Part shown: in pieces, positions 12,430 through 25,290 of the stretch
Layout: each line of letters starts with the position of its first letter
How positions within the stretch are numbered: position 1 is the stretch's first letter
Origin: Periplaneta americana
Lineage: Eukaryota; Arthropoda; Insecta; Blattodea; Blattidae
Direction: 5' to 3'
Length of the DNA: 64,000 nt
Assembly (NCBI RefSeq): GCF_040183065.1
Contig: NC_091126.1
Span: 140,095,204-140,159,203 of the forward strand
Translations under genes and position numbers: made by a program
Notes under the pieces: generated by a model
Told to the model about the DNA's origin: nothing
Seen by the model: the letters and a program-made list of their open reading frames with translations, nothing else
Database searches by the model: none

Positions 12430-12785
12430 AATTGAATTTAATGGAGGGGAGCACTAAGGCCCAGCACTGCAACCTGTTAAGATCTATTCCACTGACCCTC
12501 TGGTGACCCAAACCCACACCGGCTGACCACACTAAGGTTCTCTGTGTGCCCAGGTTTCGAGCAGGCAACCCCACTCGTCCCTAGGCCAGCACCCTCCATG
12601 CGTCACCAGCCGGCATTCGGGGAATGCTACGGAATGATAACAAAATGGAGAAATAGTGATGGAATGATGTTAATGCCTAATTTGAGGAAAAATGGAAGAA
12701 CCCTGGGAAAAATCCCAGACCTGACCAAGAATCGAACCCCGGCCGCCTGTGTGACCATTCAGCTGCCGCAAAGAGTATTTTCAGG
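12430..12785 (-). mobile_element. tRNA-related SINE-like element (family S2), minus strand
   Basis: On the minus strand the head reads GCGGCAGCTGAATGG...CGGCCGGGGTTCGATTCTTGG, with a recognisable B box GGTTCGATTC. A body containing TCTGGGATTTTTCCCAGGG, GAATGCCGGCTGGTGACGC and CGAGCAGGCAACC-type sequence follows (last element read on the plus strand). Local GC content is well above the surroundings. No target duplication was identified. It is clearly different from family S1. Confidence 0.65.
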
Positions 12786-12799
12786 CATAACGCAGACAT

Positions 12800-15490
12800 T
12801 GATATGAACAGTATCTCTCAGATACATTGCGTCCGATCGTGTAACAATAAGAAATGCACCTGACTGAAGGTTAAATATGTGTAACTGCAATTATTTACAT
12901 CTTATAGTGTTATAAAGGAGTAAGTAATTCAGTACTATAACAAAATTAGGTAGTCACATGGGATTTTTTTTTTTTGCAAAGAATACTAGGAAACTTAGTA
13001 AATAGTGAGACTTCACAAAATATCACAGAGATTTATATTGGAGTGACTATTATTAACGGAATAAATACGTTTAAATATAAATTAATGTTTAATGAATTCA
13101 GAATGTATATCTTAGATTTTGTCTCAGTTCTTGGCATTTAATTCAATAAATGTATCAACAGGCTTTCCAGTCAATGAAAAATGTTCAATCTTTTCACTGT
13201 CATTGTTAGTCTGTAATTTTGCACTAACAGTTACTCTTACTTGCGAAGTAATGTGGCATCCGTATAATAATAAAGGGGCCACGAATGTGCATTTCACCTA
13301 CTGAGAAGTGTACGTTGATTCTCTCTGGGGAAAATCCTCTGAGTGTCCATGTAACAGATTCTATTTCTGGTTTTCATTTATTATGATACAACGTAAAGTT
13401 CTCTGTCACAAAAAGGAACAAGGAAGGCGCATATGAGAAAATTCAAACACGAGTTTCAAAGATGGCCAACAGTTTGTATATAGCCGAAAATAATATCTCC
13501 AAAAATATTATACAACTCGCATTAATTTTAAAGTGGTAATGTATAACGCATACATTGAGGATTGCAAAATAGAAGGTAATTTAGAATTAATGACAATATT
13601 TTGTGTAACGTTTATGATATAAATATAATATTGGTTTCACGATACCTCTCACTAATATACGCATCTTCCAAGAGCAGAAACTACTTACGCATTTCTGGAA
13701 AGAGATAAAACTTTTTAGCAATGGCTACAGCAAATAATATATTAGTTTTCATTACAGTTTTGCACAAAGCACTTCTAATATCACCAGCTGTGAACCTATA
13801 ACTCTGGTAAAGATGCTCATGTGTGTGGTCCAAGTAAATTGCCTCTCACAGGCTTCACGAAATAGTCATGTAGGCTATTGAAAACAATGACAATTATTGC
13901 CGAAAAGAGGAATGAAAATTATTGTATACAGCAACTAGTGTGTTGGGTAAAATAAAACTTCATGCTGAAGAAATGTACTAGACAATACTCACTGTAAGCA
14001 CTTCGACGAAAATCAACATATACATTTCTTGTGCCAGTGATACAGATTTTGGTATTACTAAAAATGTTAAGAGAAAAACGCAAGTTACCCACTCATTAGG
14101 CTGACACGATAAAAGAAAATGGGACAATCTGACTATTACACTCATTGAAATGCAAACTTTTAAATTTTAACACCACATAATTCGGTCATAAAGAGAATTA
14201 TGACTATGGCTCAGACTTCTATTACAGTCATATTTTTATCCTGGTCAGGGTAAATTAAAAACATTACAATTTTTTTAACAGTCATATAAATGCATATTTT
14301 AGCATGAAGTCTTATTTGACCAAAAATGGTATAAAAGGATGTTTTTTATATTGCAGTTAATCATTTTAACACTTCGCCAAATATTATTCACACGTTTCCC
14401 ATAAAAGATGACAAAGATTTTGTTTGGTTATTTATTTTGATTTACATTTCTTAGTAGTATTTTGTGGTTAAAATAAGTTTGAAGGTAACTGGATTCGCCA
14501 GCAGTAAGTTATCAAAACACAAAGGACAAAGTATGTTAGGAATATGGCCAGATTGTTGCTGGTCAGTCTCGCCATCACCCCCTCCACCCCTCCCAAACAT
14601 GTGATGCTAAAGAGTTCCCAACCTCGCTGTTGCAAGGTAGTAATTAAAAAACAGTCAGTGACCCTGTCAACATAGCTGTAAAAGAATTATTCAAGCAAAG
14701 GACAGATCTTGGGACATTTTTCAATCCTCTTTTACACCTTCTATTTTTCTTTGGCCAATACATGGAGTTAATATTATTAAAAAAAAAAAAAAAAAAACAA
14801 TTTGTAGAATGGTGAACAATAAAGTTTTCAAACTAATTTTTTGAAAATATTTAATTGTTTTGCGTCAAATTTCAAAGTTTTATAACGAATTTTGGTATTT
14901 TAGGGCATAAGTCCATGTATATTCCAGAGTTTTTAGGTCATAGAAATCCGAGCTCTAATTATGATTGATAAACAAAAGAGTGACATGAGGGAGACAACTC
15001 ACTTTGGTTTGTGAGAAGATCTCTTCTTCCATGGCAATTTTCTGGATTTCACAGTTGGCTAGAACTACCTCACTTGTATTCTGACAGAGACCAGTAACTT
15101 GGCCATTCAGTGCACTATTACTGGACAGATAGCGGTCTCTCGCAGATGATATCTGAAGATATGAATTGTGATGATATAGGTTTATAGGATTGGGGAGGAG
15201 GCTGATCGTGGAATTTTGTAATTGGTACTATCCCAGAATGATAAAAAAAAAAAAATCAGAGTATAGCTTTGAGATTGAACTCTGCATCCACTGAATACAA
15301 AGCAGGTATGCTAACCACGTCACTAACGTGATTTATTGAACCACATACAAATTAAAAAAAAAAAAAAGTTTCAGCATATACATGAACAAGTTGAATACCT
15401 ATAAGTCGATTTTCACATGGGGTACTGCGCAGTGACTACTCAGGGACTGTGTCGTGGGTTTTCACATGAGGGACCGTGGCGATGACTGTA
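12800..15490. other. Unassigned DNA, no gene seen
   Basis: AT-rich, no conserved coding segment. Homopolymers include an A-run at about 14,780-14,797 and shorter A-runs near 15,241 and 15,354. The short open frame at 13119-13304 has no recognisable domain. Confidence 0.4.
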
Positions 15491-15539
15491 TGTGGGCAGT
15501 TTTTTTATCATATTTTGCAATTTACATGTTCCGAAATTG

Positions 15540-16510
15540 CTTAAAAATGCAAAGACTTTACCAGGAGCAGATATTAACTCAGATCATGTCCTGATGATTG
15601 ACGAAGTAGATATTTGTCTGAAGAAGACAAGAGGAAGACAGGTGACGAAAAAATTGAACATGAAAAAAGTGAAGAATGTAGAGGAAAGAAGAAAATTTGA
15701 ATCAAATTTTCTACATTATAATCCACACTAATGAGTACTGGACTCATAAGAACATGGATGAATAGAGAAAATGGAAGAACATCAACACAGAAAAAGGTAG
15801 AAGAAACTACAAAAACCAAACAACGATATAAGAGGAGAAACTGATGAGGCAAGAAAGACTGCATGATATAGAAATGTAAAAAAAATAGAGGATCTAGAAG
15901 GAAAAGGAAGATATGATTTAATATATCGCGAAGTAAAATGTTTGGAATTCACAAATAAGAAGAAATTCAGGTGGTTGATTAGAGGACGAAATGGAAAATG
16001 AAATAACGGACAAAGAAGGAATACTGAACACATGGACGAAATATAGAGAAGAGTTATATAAAACAGGAAATCGTACAGTTGAGTTAGCTTTAGAAGACGA
16101 TGCAGCCATATCAGTAGACGAAAAAGAATTTTATATTTTTAGGGAAGAAGTTGAATAGCACTTAGGGAAATGAAGACTGGGAAAGCAACAGGTGTTGTTG
16201 GAATCCTCATTGAATTAGTGAAATGTTTGGGTAAAGACGAGAAGGAAATTGGTTCTACCATTATGCAATGAAATATATAGCGAAAAGTGACTGACCTGAA
16301 GATTTTACGGAGACAGTGTTGCTTCCAATACCAAAGAAAAAAATAATATCAAGAAATGTAACGAGTTCAGGACTATCAGCCTGATATTACACTTGGCGAA
16401 GATTCTCCTACAAATACTGAATCGACGTTTATTTTCTAAGATGGAAGAACAGTTGGAAGAAGAGCAGTTTGGCTTCAGGAAGGGAAAAAGTACGAGGGAT
16501 GCACAAGATT
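15540..16510 (+). pseudogene. Decayed LINE (family A): endonuclease end and RT finger region
   Basis: About 15,560-15,605 keeps the end of an AP-endonuclease domain (GADINSDHVLM). A linker follows, then RT finger motifs: MKTGKATGVVGILIELVKC (about 16,170-16,230), an LLPIPKK-like segment and the box read as NEFRTISLILHLAKILL (about 16,355-16,410), then EEQFGFRKGKSTRDA (about 16,460-16,505). Many frameshifts and stops separate them. Homology stops abruptly after RDA. The order matches the part of a LINE polyprotein just upstream of what survives at 1,290-2,320. Family identity rests on recalled similarity. Confidence 0.75.
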
Positions 16511-18240
16511 CTGGTGCTATACCCGAATGGGAAGCAGAAACACTCGAAGTTACCTGAAGACAGTCTGTGAGCAGTCTCATACAACGTTTCCACATAGAAG
16601 ACTGTGTACCTACTGTGTCATAACCACCAGGGATCACGGGACCGAAATCGTCTCGCCAAGTGATTCTAGACAGTACAGTCTGCTATGTGAAAACCGAAAA
16701 CAGCTTGTCAATATAAATCAAATGGAGAGTTCTGCTTACCCATCCACGAGGACACGACACAGTCATTGTACAGTACCTTATGTGAAAACTGGCCTTATCT
16801 GAACACCTGTTTTCAGTAAATTGCGCCTATATTTCATTCAGAGAAGAAATAAAACATGTTAACAAGTTCGGTAAATAATCACATCATGAAGATGAGACAC
16901 GGTTCCTAATTCTGCCACAGAATCCAGTTTCTGTGGCGAATGCATTGCCAAGAGGAGGATGACAACACTCAACATCATTTCAAACTGACCATGCCAAGAA
17001 TATACTGCTTTGACATTGACCTAATATAACAATTGTGTGTAGGGCATCATAATAATCTGTTGCCTTAAGATAACCTTAAGAGTATTACTTAACAGATAAC
17101 ATTTGGGAAATCAGCCACAATATGAAGCAGAAAATTACGCTACCTTGTGTGTCAGATGTTGCAAAATTAAGCTAGCATACAAAATCATCATTTGTTATAA
17201 CATGTACCATAATCAAAATGCAAGAAGAAAAGTCATTTGTGCAACACACAGATATTTCAATCACATCTGTATACTAGTATTGAACAATCTTCACATGTGT
17301 CGTGTGCTGCCATAAACCACAAATACAAAATCAACAGTCACAATACTACTAACATACTGCATTACAAAAACCATCAGAACACCATGTGCCTAAAGAGATA
17401 TATTTAAAAAAGACAAAGTAAAACACATCAGAATGTTAGATTATTCTGGTAGACGTCATCATCATAAATCGTAATTGTGCAATTTTTATTTATAGAACGA
17501 TCGCTTTACTGAGAAGCAAATACAGTATTCACCTTACATATTTACAGGTATAACCTTATTTACCTGAATATACAATGTCTTCAAAATATTGCGAGTGACT
17601 GTAAATTAATACTGAATATTTATGCTACCTTGCATGAAAAACAAATAAATTAACTCAGAGAGAACTGTAGAATTATTTAATTCGAAATTACTATTGTAAC
17701 ATCGCACAGACTCGAAAACATTATGTTGTGCACATCTCCAGCACTCTGCAGGATGTATGAAAGAATGTGCTATTAGTTCCTTAATAAATATACACTTCAT
17801 CCCAATAATATTCCTAATATACTGATAATACCGTTGAACCTCCATACAACGAAAACCAATATAATAATAAACCCTGTTGCAATGCTAAATTTGATCAATC
17901 TTGGCCTATTTAACATACTTTTAATGATATTTTTCATCCATTTTTACAATGATGGTCAAATCTTGAAGAAACTCAAAAGGAACTATAAAAACATTATAAT
18001 ATAAATGTTTTAATTTATTTGGTTTTCATGTTCAATATTTCACTTTTCATTTGATATCATCTCCCAAAGCTGCATCTACATGATTCAATTTTTCATGTGC
18101 ATATGCATGCTATCTGAGAAGAATATTGAAAGAATCAAGTTTAAAAAGCATGCTCAATTGAGATGCATGAAGACTAGGTGTCTACATGGTGCACTGCTTT
18201 GAAAAAAAAATACAAAAAAAAAAAAACACACACGCACGCA
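16510..18240. other. Unassigned DNA, no gene seen
   Basis: No supported gene or repeat boundary. 16,510-16,800 is somewhat less AT-rich and holds a 91-codon open frame (16527-16802) without a known domain. The remainder is AT-rich. Confidence 0.4.
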
Positions 18241-18720
18241 CTCTATTGTTGGTGGTTATGTAATTCGTAAAATTGTTACTATGGAAATATGTCCATGTTC
18301 TTATTGTCTTTTGATCTATCTGTGTAACTTACTGGTATATTATCTTTATCATTTTGTATGTTTATTTCTTATGGAACTGAAATCTGTAACTAGGAAAACG
18401 TAGGAGTGATATATATATATATATATATTTTAATTATTATTGCTAATGTAATTTTAAAATTTGTAACTTTTTTTTTATCTATCGGTATACTACCATTTAT
18501 ATGTCTTTATTGCAAATGTAATTGAAAAATTGTAACTAGGGAAACACAGGGTTTTATAATCTTGAATTAATATTGCTTATGTAATTCGTAAATTTGTAAG
18601 TAGTAAGGTGTAGGGATTCATAATTTGGAATGGTATTTATTCTCCTCGTATATCTTATCACACAAATATTTATTGATTACGCAATTGGTAAATTTACAAT
18701 TTTAAAAATGTAATTATCTA
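18240..18720 (+). repeat. Degenerate tandem repeat, period roughly 60-130 bp
   Basis: A motif close to TTGCTAATGTAATTCGTAAA followed by TTTGTAACTAGGAAAAC recurs, diverged, near 18,250, 18,370, 18,440, 18,505, 18,570 and 18,675. Spacing is irregular, so it is an old, decaying array. A short TA microsatellite (18,410-18,428) interrupts it. Confidence 0.6.
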
Positions 18721-18787
18721 GAAATGTCAAAACATATAATATTACAACCTATGTAATGGGGCATGTTGAAATATATACTGGGGAAAA

Positions 18788-18801
18788 AAAACACACACGC
18801 G

Positions 18802-18842
<41 letters not shown>
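18788..18842. repeat. CA/CG dinucleotide microsatellite
   Basis: Alternating purine-pyrimidine tract (ACACACGCGCACGCGCGCAC then CA repeats) followed by TATATATA. Such tracts can adopt Z-DNA; no function is inferred. Confidence 0.95.
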
Positions 18843-18845
<3 letters not shown>

Positions 18846-19284
18846 ATATATATATTAATATTCATCATCCTATCCTTCACGTGTTAGACCCTAGTGAATC
18901 CATCACGGTCTCATGCCAGTGTTTTCATGGTCCTCCCAAATTTCTCCTTCCTCTTGGTACATAGGCAAGAATTTGTCTAGACCATATATATATTAATTAA
19001 TATTAAATATCAATCTTGCATGCATTGCTTGAATGCGTAAAGTTGAAAGAAAAGTTGAACCATGTAGATGCATCTTTAAAGATGTTTTCATGTTACTTTG
19101 TCTACTCCCTTTTATACTTTTGTTAAGCAATCTCAGAATTCTGTGCAAGGAATGTGTTACAATAGAATCTGTTTCAATATCTGTTTCAAGGGTGTGTGAC
19201 CTTAAACATAATTTGACTGTATCATTCGTGCCACTGTCTTCCTGATCATCTGGTGTCTTTCACATTCGAATTTTACTTGTTAAT

Positions 19285-19600
19285 GATGGAAGGTGTAACA
19301 CGAAAACCATTCAGTTTAGAGACTAAATTAGCTGTATTTAGTGATACAGACAGGAGGTTGAGACAGACTGAAGTGGCTGAAAAGTATGCGTTTGCACAGT
19401 CAACACTCGCAACATTCAACAGTATTACAAGTGGTAAAATTAATTCTGAACCTAAGTATTTAAAAACTGCAGCAGAAGAAGACGTTGACATTGCTACCTT
19501 GAAGTGGTTTAATGTCTCTAGTATACCACCAGAGCATCTGATTGTGCTCGAAGCAATAAAAAACACGTGTTGCTGAAAACCTCAAAACCAAAAGACAGTA
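19285..19600 (+). pseudogene. Pogo/Tigger-type transposase fragment, CENP-B helix-turn-helix
   Basis: The frame from ATG 19285 reads MEGVTRKPFSLETKLAVFSD, then TEVAEKYAFAQSTLATF, the pattern of the CENP-B/pogo N-terminal HTH (LEEKL-VI...VAEKYGI-QSTLST). ATLKWFNVSSIPPEHL corresponds to the second DNA-binding half (LKWF-----IPISGP). A frameshift near 19,560 leads into HVAENLKTK, also family-like. Nothing resembling the DDE catalytic domain follows. It is a relic from a different element than the Tigger at 4,240. Confidence 0.7.
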
Positions 19601-22600
19601 TAATTAATGATTAAAAAAAAAAATACCAGAAAATATTAAGTGAATTTGTTCAAGTACCGATAATCAAATGGTGAGTAAATGTTACTTCGTCGTCTGTAAT
19701 ATTGTTTTATACTTATTTCTACTATATTCTCTTTCAGAATATAAATTTGGGCAAAATTTCATAACCCTTCAATACAACAATAGCCCTGACACAATAATAC
19801 AATTTTCCTTGTCCCCAGAAAATTGTTGTACCGAGGTTCGACAGTATTTATACCATATTAAACACCTCAAATTTTACTTATATTACATCTATACTGCTGC
19901 ATTTATGAGCTTCAGTAATACTTTCACCACCTGTTTAAAATGGATAGACATGTCGTACAATTAAGAAACCTCTCTTAAAGCCAACAGTGAAGTGATCAGG
20001 AGAATAAATCACATATAAAGAGAAAAGGAAGGAAGAATGTATACAGGCAGCCCATCTTCAGGTTTTCTACCATTTTCACTCATAAGACTTGTATATTTTT
20101 GTGAGAAATCAAGGCTAGATTATTGAAATTAAAGCAATAACTATTTATTTTGAAGAGATGTAGCTTGAACCTTTTCCTGAAGATGAAGATAAGTTCGTCC
20201 TTAGAAACTCAGCATTTTCATACTTCACTACCAAAGGAAAATTTTTCTAAAATGAAATACCAGTAACTTTTACAAATATATGAGATTTAAACTTTACTAA
20301 AAATGCATAGTAGAACCTCATACAATGAAGTACAAATTGTGAGACAGAAGAAGAAAATAATATACAAGATATTGTCAAGTAGGTGATATATAGAAAGAAT
20401 ATCAAACAGTTCTGTATAAAGAAAAAAAAATATTATCCTGTAGCGAGGAGGTTCTCAAAAATAGCTGGGATTCAATGTTTAATAGTTCCCAGTAACCTAG
20501 ACTGAAGGAATAGGCTATAAGCCTATGATGAAGACGAAAAAGAAAGCAATTTCGGAATAATAAATTTACAGCAGTAGCCCTATGAAGCATAAAAATCCCG
20601 ATTTATGTTTGAAATATTCCCATTAACAAAACTTTTGAATTTACAGAAATATTCAGTTTCAAATTTATGAAATGAGACTACATTTTCCTCTAATATAATA
20701 CTCATTCTGCAAGACCATTTGGTGCATAATGTTTTTGATGGTACCTGCAAGTCCACTAAAAAAGTACAATGAACAACAGATAGATATTCCATCCGCTCTG
20801 AATTTAGTCTCAATTACTTAAATATCACATAATTATTATTTAAGACATACTACTTGTGCTGACGATTGCAACATAAGAGTGTGAATAATTTTGAGCAGAT
20901 GTTATGTAGCCTTACGAAAATGTCCTAAGATTTTATTATATTCAGGTAAATATGGTAACTACGAATCAAGAAAACTGGAATGTGTGAATATCTAACTTAG
21001 ACTTTGTCAATGGTATGTCTGATGCTGGACAATGGCACCGAACTCTTCTTATAATGAGTTCCTCAAATAATCCAGCATACAGTAAAGATATGATGTTGCA
21101 AATTCTATTCATTTTGCATATTATAAAATGCTTGCCATTATTCAATTCACAAAGTCGACTTTCATTCCACTACACAATCAATCTTTTCCATCACAAATGT
21201 ATGACTAAACATATATGAGACAGAAAGAATTCATTCATTACCGGTACGTTGCACAAGGAATTTAATTCGAACCCTTGTGTTACGGTTCACATCATGAAAG
21301 AACAGACCAACAGTCATACATACAATCAATAAATGTGTCTAACAGGAATAATATTACAAATTATACAAAATCAATAATTTAGATATCAATATATTAATTT
21401 TTTATGCCCGTGCGGCAAAAGTTGACGGATTAAAACTTCTATCATCATATAAATACACATATATACTTCTTCATTTAAGGACAGTGCGAGAATATAGTAA
21501 ATCCAATATATACATATTATTTGCCAATCGTGATGTTTAAATTTGCAACAATAAAATAATTTATGCTAAACAATTCATGTAAAAACCAACACTTAAACTG
21601 TAAGACATACGGTACCCATGTTCACCTCACTCACCAGACATCACTTATATGCACGTTCCAATATAGCTTGCATTTTAAAATATGTTAATACTGATGTGAA
21701 CTCGATGCGCTCTCACTATTTTTTGGCACTACTAAGGAAAGAATGCCTTTCAGTAATCACGGTTTCCATGGCGGGAAACAGATTTAAAGCATCATGAAAC
21801 CCCAGCATTTCATTGTGTCTGGTAATCTGAAGTATCTTTGGTTTTCGAAGACTCAAACTCGCAAGTGAATATTAAGTTTTCGGGGTTGTAAGATACACAT
21901 ACACAAGACGAATGTCAATATTATCGTATTTAAATTTTCGATGCAACTGTATCTACATGTGAAATGCAGAAACTGTAATAGAAATATTTAAAATACAAGT
22001 AATTTTCATGCATCAAATCATAGTTATATTTACAAAATCCTTTATGTGCTCTACCAAAGAATATTAAGTTTTGTCTATGAATGTGTAAATATCAGTTTCT
22101 TCTGCATGATGATTTTAAAACTCGAAAACAATTCATTATCTCGCGAGAAAATAGTTAAATCACAACTACGAATCATTTTACCTTATGTTGACAATTCACA
22201 AACAATACATTTCACCTATGCACGGAAATAAACTGAAATAAAAAGGATATATACTGGGGAATGCTAGTGAACAAGACAGACTGCGAATACAGGAACTACG
22301 CTAATCGATACAACAGATAACGCACTTACAAACTAGAAATAAATATCTGAACCTTCTCTGGAAGAAAATTAGTATGGAATATAACCAATAATCTTCAATT
22401 GCTTATTTTATTGCTAACTCACAGTAATGAAATGCCAACATGATTCAAATGTCACATTATGAAAATAACACGCACCCAAAATTTAAATGAGGTTATGGAG
22501 AGAGAGAGAGAGACAGTAATAAAACTTAAAATTCAGCTCTACCAGCATTACTGTCGATGTATAGAATTAGAGAGATAACTTAAAATTCACTACAATGGCT

Positions 22601-24499
22601 TATTTTCAAACACAGTTATCAGAAAACACAAACCACATAAAAATAAATACATCTCTCAAAACAATATAGGAAATGCAACATTCACTGCTAATGAAACCTC
22701 AGTTGAAGCCATCGTGAAACTGATCATGGTTTGTTGACCTTGCTTCTAGTGACAAATTACAAACAAGCACGTTTATTTCTGCAGCTGTCAGCCATTTCTT
22801 CATTCCTGTAGAAATTTTGAATTCGTTTTAACATTATGTAAACATGACTTCCTTGTGGAAATCACATAACCAATACAGCACCATCTTCAAGGCACTAAGA
22901 CCGATATCACTAGCTGCAGTGAACGACACCCGAACATTCTGACTAGGTTCACTTCGAGTGTCACACAGAAGCCACGAGCTTCAAATTAGCCACTAAAAGC
23001 ACAACATGAGCAAATTAAATGGCTTGGAGGACGTTCAGAGTATGGACAATAAAGAGGATACAAAATCTACTTAAAGCAATTGTCCATCTCAAACCTTGGA
23101 AGTACTGTCAATTGTGTTTCTCCAATTAACATCCTCCCGATGCTCTATTTCCTTCCTGATGGCATGAATTCGTTATCATCTTACATCCCAAACAGCTACT
23201 CTAGCCAGAAGAAAACTATCTACCTAGATTTATAATATGGAAGCATGTAAATTTCATAATTAATTATAGACTGAAATTAAAGAATTAACTACCACCACAT
23301 AAATATTTAGTAACTCAGGATACCTAAGCAAGGATTGTAGGAACAATGAGACAATGGTTATAACATTGCTTGGCTTTTGTTTCTGTGAAGTTGAGCAACT
23401 GTTACTTGACATTTCTTGTTCCTTTGTTAATTGTAGCATAAGAAACAATTTGATAAAGTATTTCTCAGCATTTGAAAATATCACAAAACTTAATCTAATT
23501 TTTTGTGAACACTTTTTACCAAACTCTACATTTGTTAGGCCATTCAACCACAGTGCACAAAACGTAGCAAGTTCAGTTTTGGTTCCCAAACCAAAGAGGA
23601 GATAACGGAAATACTTTATACACTTGAGAATTTATCAAGAGAGTTGCATCATTACTGAATATGATGATGATGAGAGCAATCCATTGTGTATTTCGACAGT
23701 GAAAACTAAAGATGCATATCGAAACAAGAATTTTAAGACATTACAAGTTTTTTTCTTATTTTAAAATCAATTCGAAACTAAGAAGAAGCTAATATATTAA
23801 TTATGTTACTGTAGATATTTATTTATATTTTTTCAATATTCTATCCCATACAGGAAAGCAGTGTCTTGCGTAAAATATTGAGTACAGTAATGGAGTATTT
23901 TCTTAAAGGAAGACTTCCTGATAATTCAGGTTCACATTTTCCTGCAATAAACCCTGTTTCAAATCAAATGACTATTCACATTTTCCTGCAGTAAATTCTG
24001 TTTCAAACCATATGATATGTAAACAAACAATTAATTGTTAAATATGGCCTTCCTGCAGGATTGTAACTTTAGAAAATTACACAAAACGGTACAACAATAA
24101 GAGAGAAAAAGTTTATAGCCTTTGTAAATAAGCACACTCAAAGAGTTAATATGATATAGATAATTTCAAAAGTTTTATAACTACAATATAGGGGAAAGTC
24201 CAGAAATCACAAATATCTAGTCCTGGAATTTTTTTCAACAACTAGATTGTAAGTCTTAAAAATTTCCATTTTAGCAAGTTTGCAAAAATACAAGTAGTAA
24301 CATAATGTTTCGAAGCTCAAGGAATGACGTTCACTTTTTATTATGTGGCAAGTTTTATTAAGATAGGGTAATATATCCACTTCATAGGCAACATTATTTG
24401 AAATACATTTATGAACATGCAGGATGTTTAAAATACGAGTGTAAGTACTTTCCAGGTATTAAAGGTAATTTTCATAATAAAAAATCTGGTAGAGAAAAA
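19601..24499. other. Unassigned DNA, no gene seen
   Basis: About 4.9 kb of AT-rich sequence with many short open frames and no recognisable domain. Includes an AG microsatellite near 22,499-22,513 and a small tandem duplication listed separately. The overlapping opposite-strand frames at 23260-23605 (up to 109 codons) have no known family and are not called as genes. Confidence 0.4.
23931..24017 (+). repeat. Two-copy tandem repeat of 44 bp
   Basis: TTCACATTTTCCTGCA followed by ATAAACCCTGTTTCAAA (23,931-23,973) repeats at 23,975-24,017 with about six substitutions. Confidence 0.85.
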
Positions 24500-24714
24500 G
24501 GAAATGGCTGGGTCACTGGCTGAGAAGAAACTGCCTACTGAAGGATACACTGGAAGGAAAGGTAATGGGAGAAGAGTTTGGGGCAGAAGAAGATATCAGA
24601 TGATAGAAGACATTAAGATATGTGCATCATATGCGGAGACTAAGAGGAAGGCAGAAAATAGGAAAGATTGGAGAATGCTGGGTTTGCAGTGAAAGACCTG
24701 TCCATGGGCAGAAC
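24500..24714 (+). pseudogene. LINE (family A) 3'-terminal fragment
   Basis: Encodes WLAEKKLPTEGYTGRK-like then GRRRYQMIEDIK and AENRKDWRMLGLQ with a stop at 24690-24692. It matches the end of the LINE relic at 2,122-2,290 nearly base for base in places (CTGAGAAGAAACTGCCTACT). It is 5'-truncated to about 215 bp, as expected for target-primed reverse transcription. The 3' end GTCCATGGGCAGAA is fused directly to an ATGT microsatellite. Confidence 0.85.
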
Positions 24715-24787
24715 ATGTATGTATGTATGTATGTATGTATGTATGTATGTATGTATGTATATATGTATGTATGTATGTATGTATGTA
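24715..24787 (+). repeat. (ATGT)n microsatellite at a LINE 3' end
   Basis: About 18 tetranucleotide units with one ATAT interruption, immediately after the LINE 3' terminus. The open frames through it (tyrosine/methionine/cysteine/valine or histidine/threonine repeats) are artefacts. Confidence 0.97.
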
Positions 24788-25290
24788 ACAATCTGGTATC
24801 CTTAGATGCCAGTTCTGGCATAAATCTAGACAATAGGCTATTAATCTTAAACATATTCTAGGTTATGTTTAAACTAAAAGAAAAAGTACTGAATTATTTC
24901 CTCTAGTAAAGATGTAATGAAAAAAACCACAGAAGATGTGTTAGCAAATACAATGTATTTAGAAAAGCTGCCTAATTTTTCTGCATCTAAAAGTTCTCTC
25001 CACATGATTAATTGAAAAATAAATAAATAAGATGATGAATTTTACAATGACAGCAAAATTCGGTAGAACAACTGATGAGAAGATGAAGCACCTACAGGAC
25101 CTAGATAATAATTTGATGCCACTTACATAGAGGGAATCTCGAAAATCCGAATATAAATTAGTCAAGCACATAAATATGCTTAACAGATTCAATAATTCTA
25201 GGCAATATGCTGCTAAAGTACCGGTATTTTACATTTTAAAGACAACTCCAGTTATACTTCATGCAGAACTTACTATTGAAGTTTGAGGTA

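Noticed and set aside
17833..20330. Possible Tigger-like ends GAACCTCCATACAACGAA (17,835) and GAACCTCATACAATGAA (20,313)
   Set aside because: The two are in the same orientation rather than inverted and no matching partner end was found, although the CENP-B relic at 19,290 lies between them.
23260..23605. Overlapping frames of 109 (minus) and 83 (plus) codons
   Set aside because: Both strands open over the same AT-rich stretch, no known motif, no neighbouring gene structure.
24622..24861. Open frames through the ATGT microsatellite (tyrosine/methionine/cysteine/valine or histidine/threonine repeats)
   Set aside because: They exist only because the tetranucleotide repeat has no stop codon in those frames; no conserved flanking domain.
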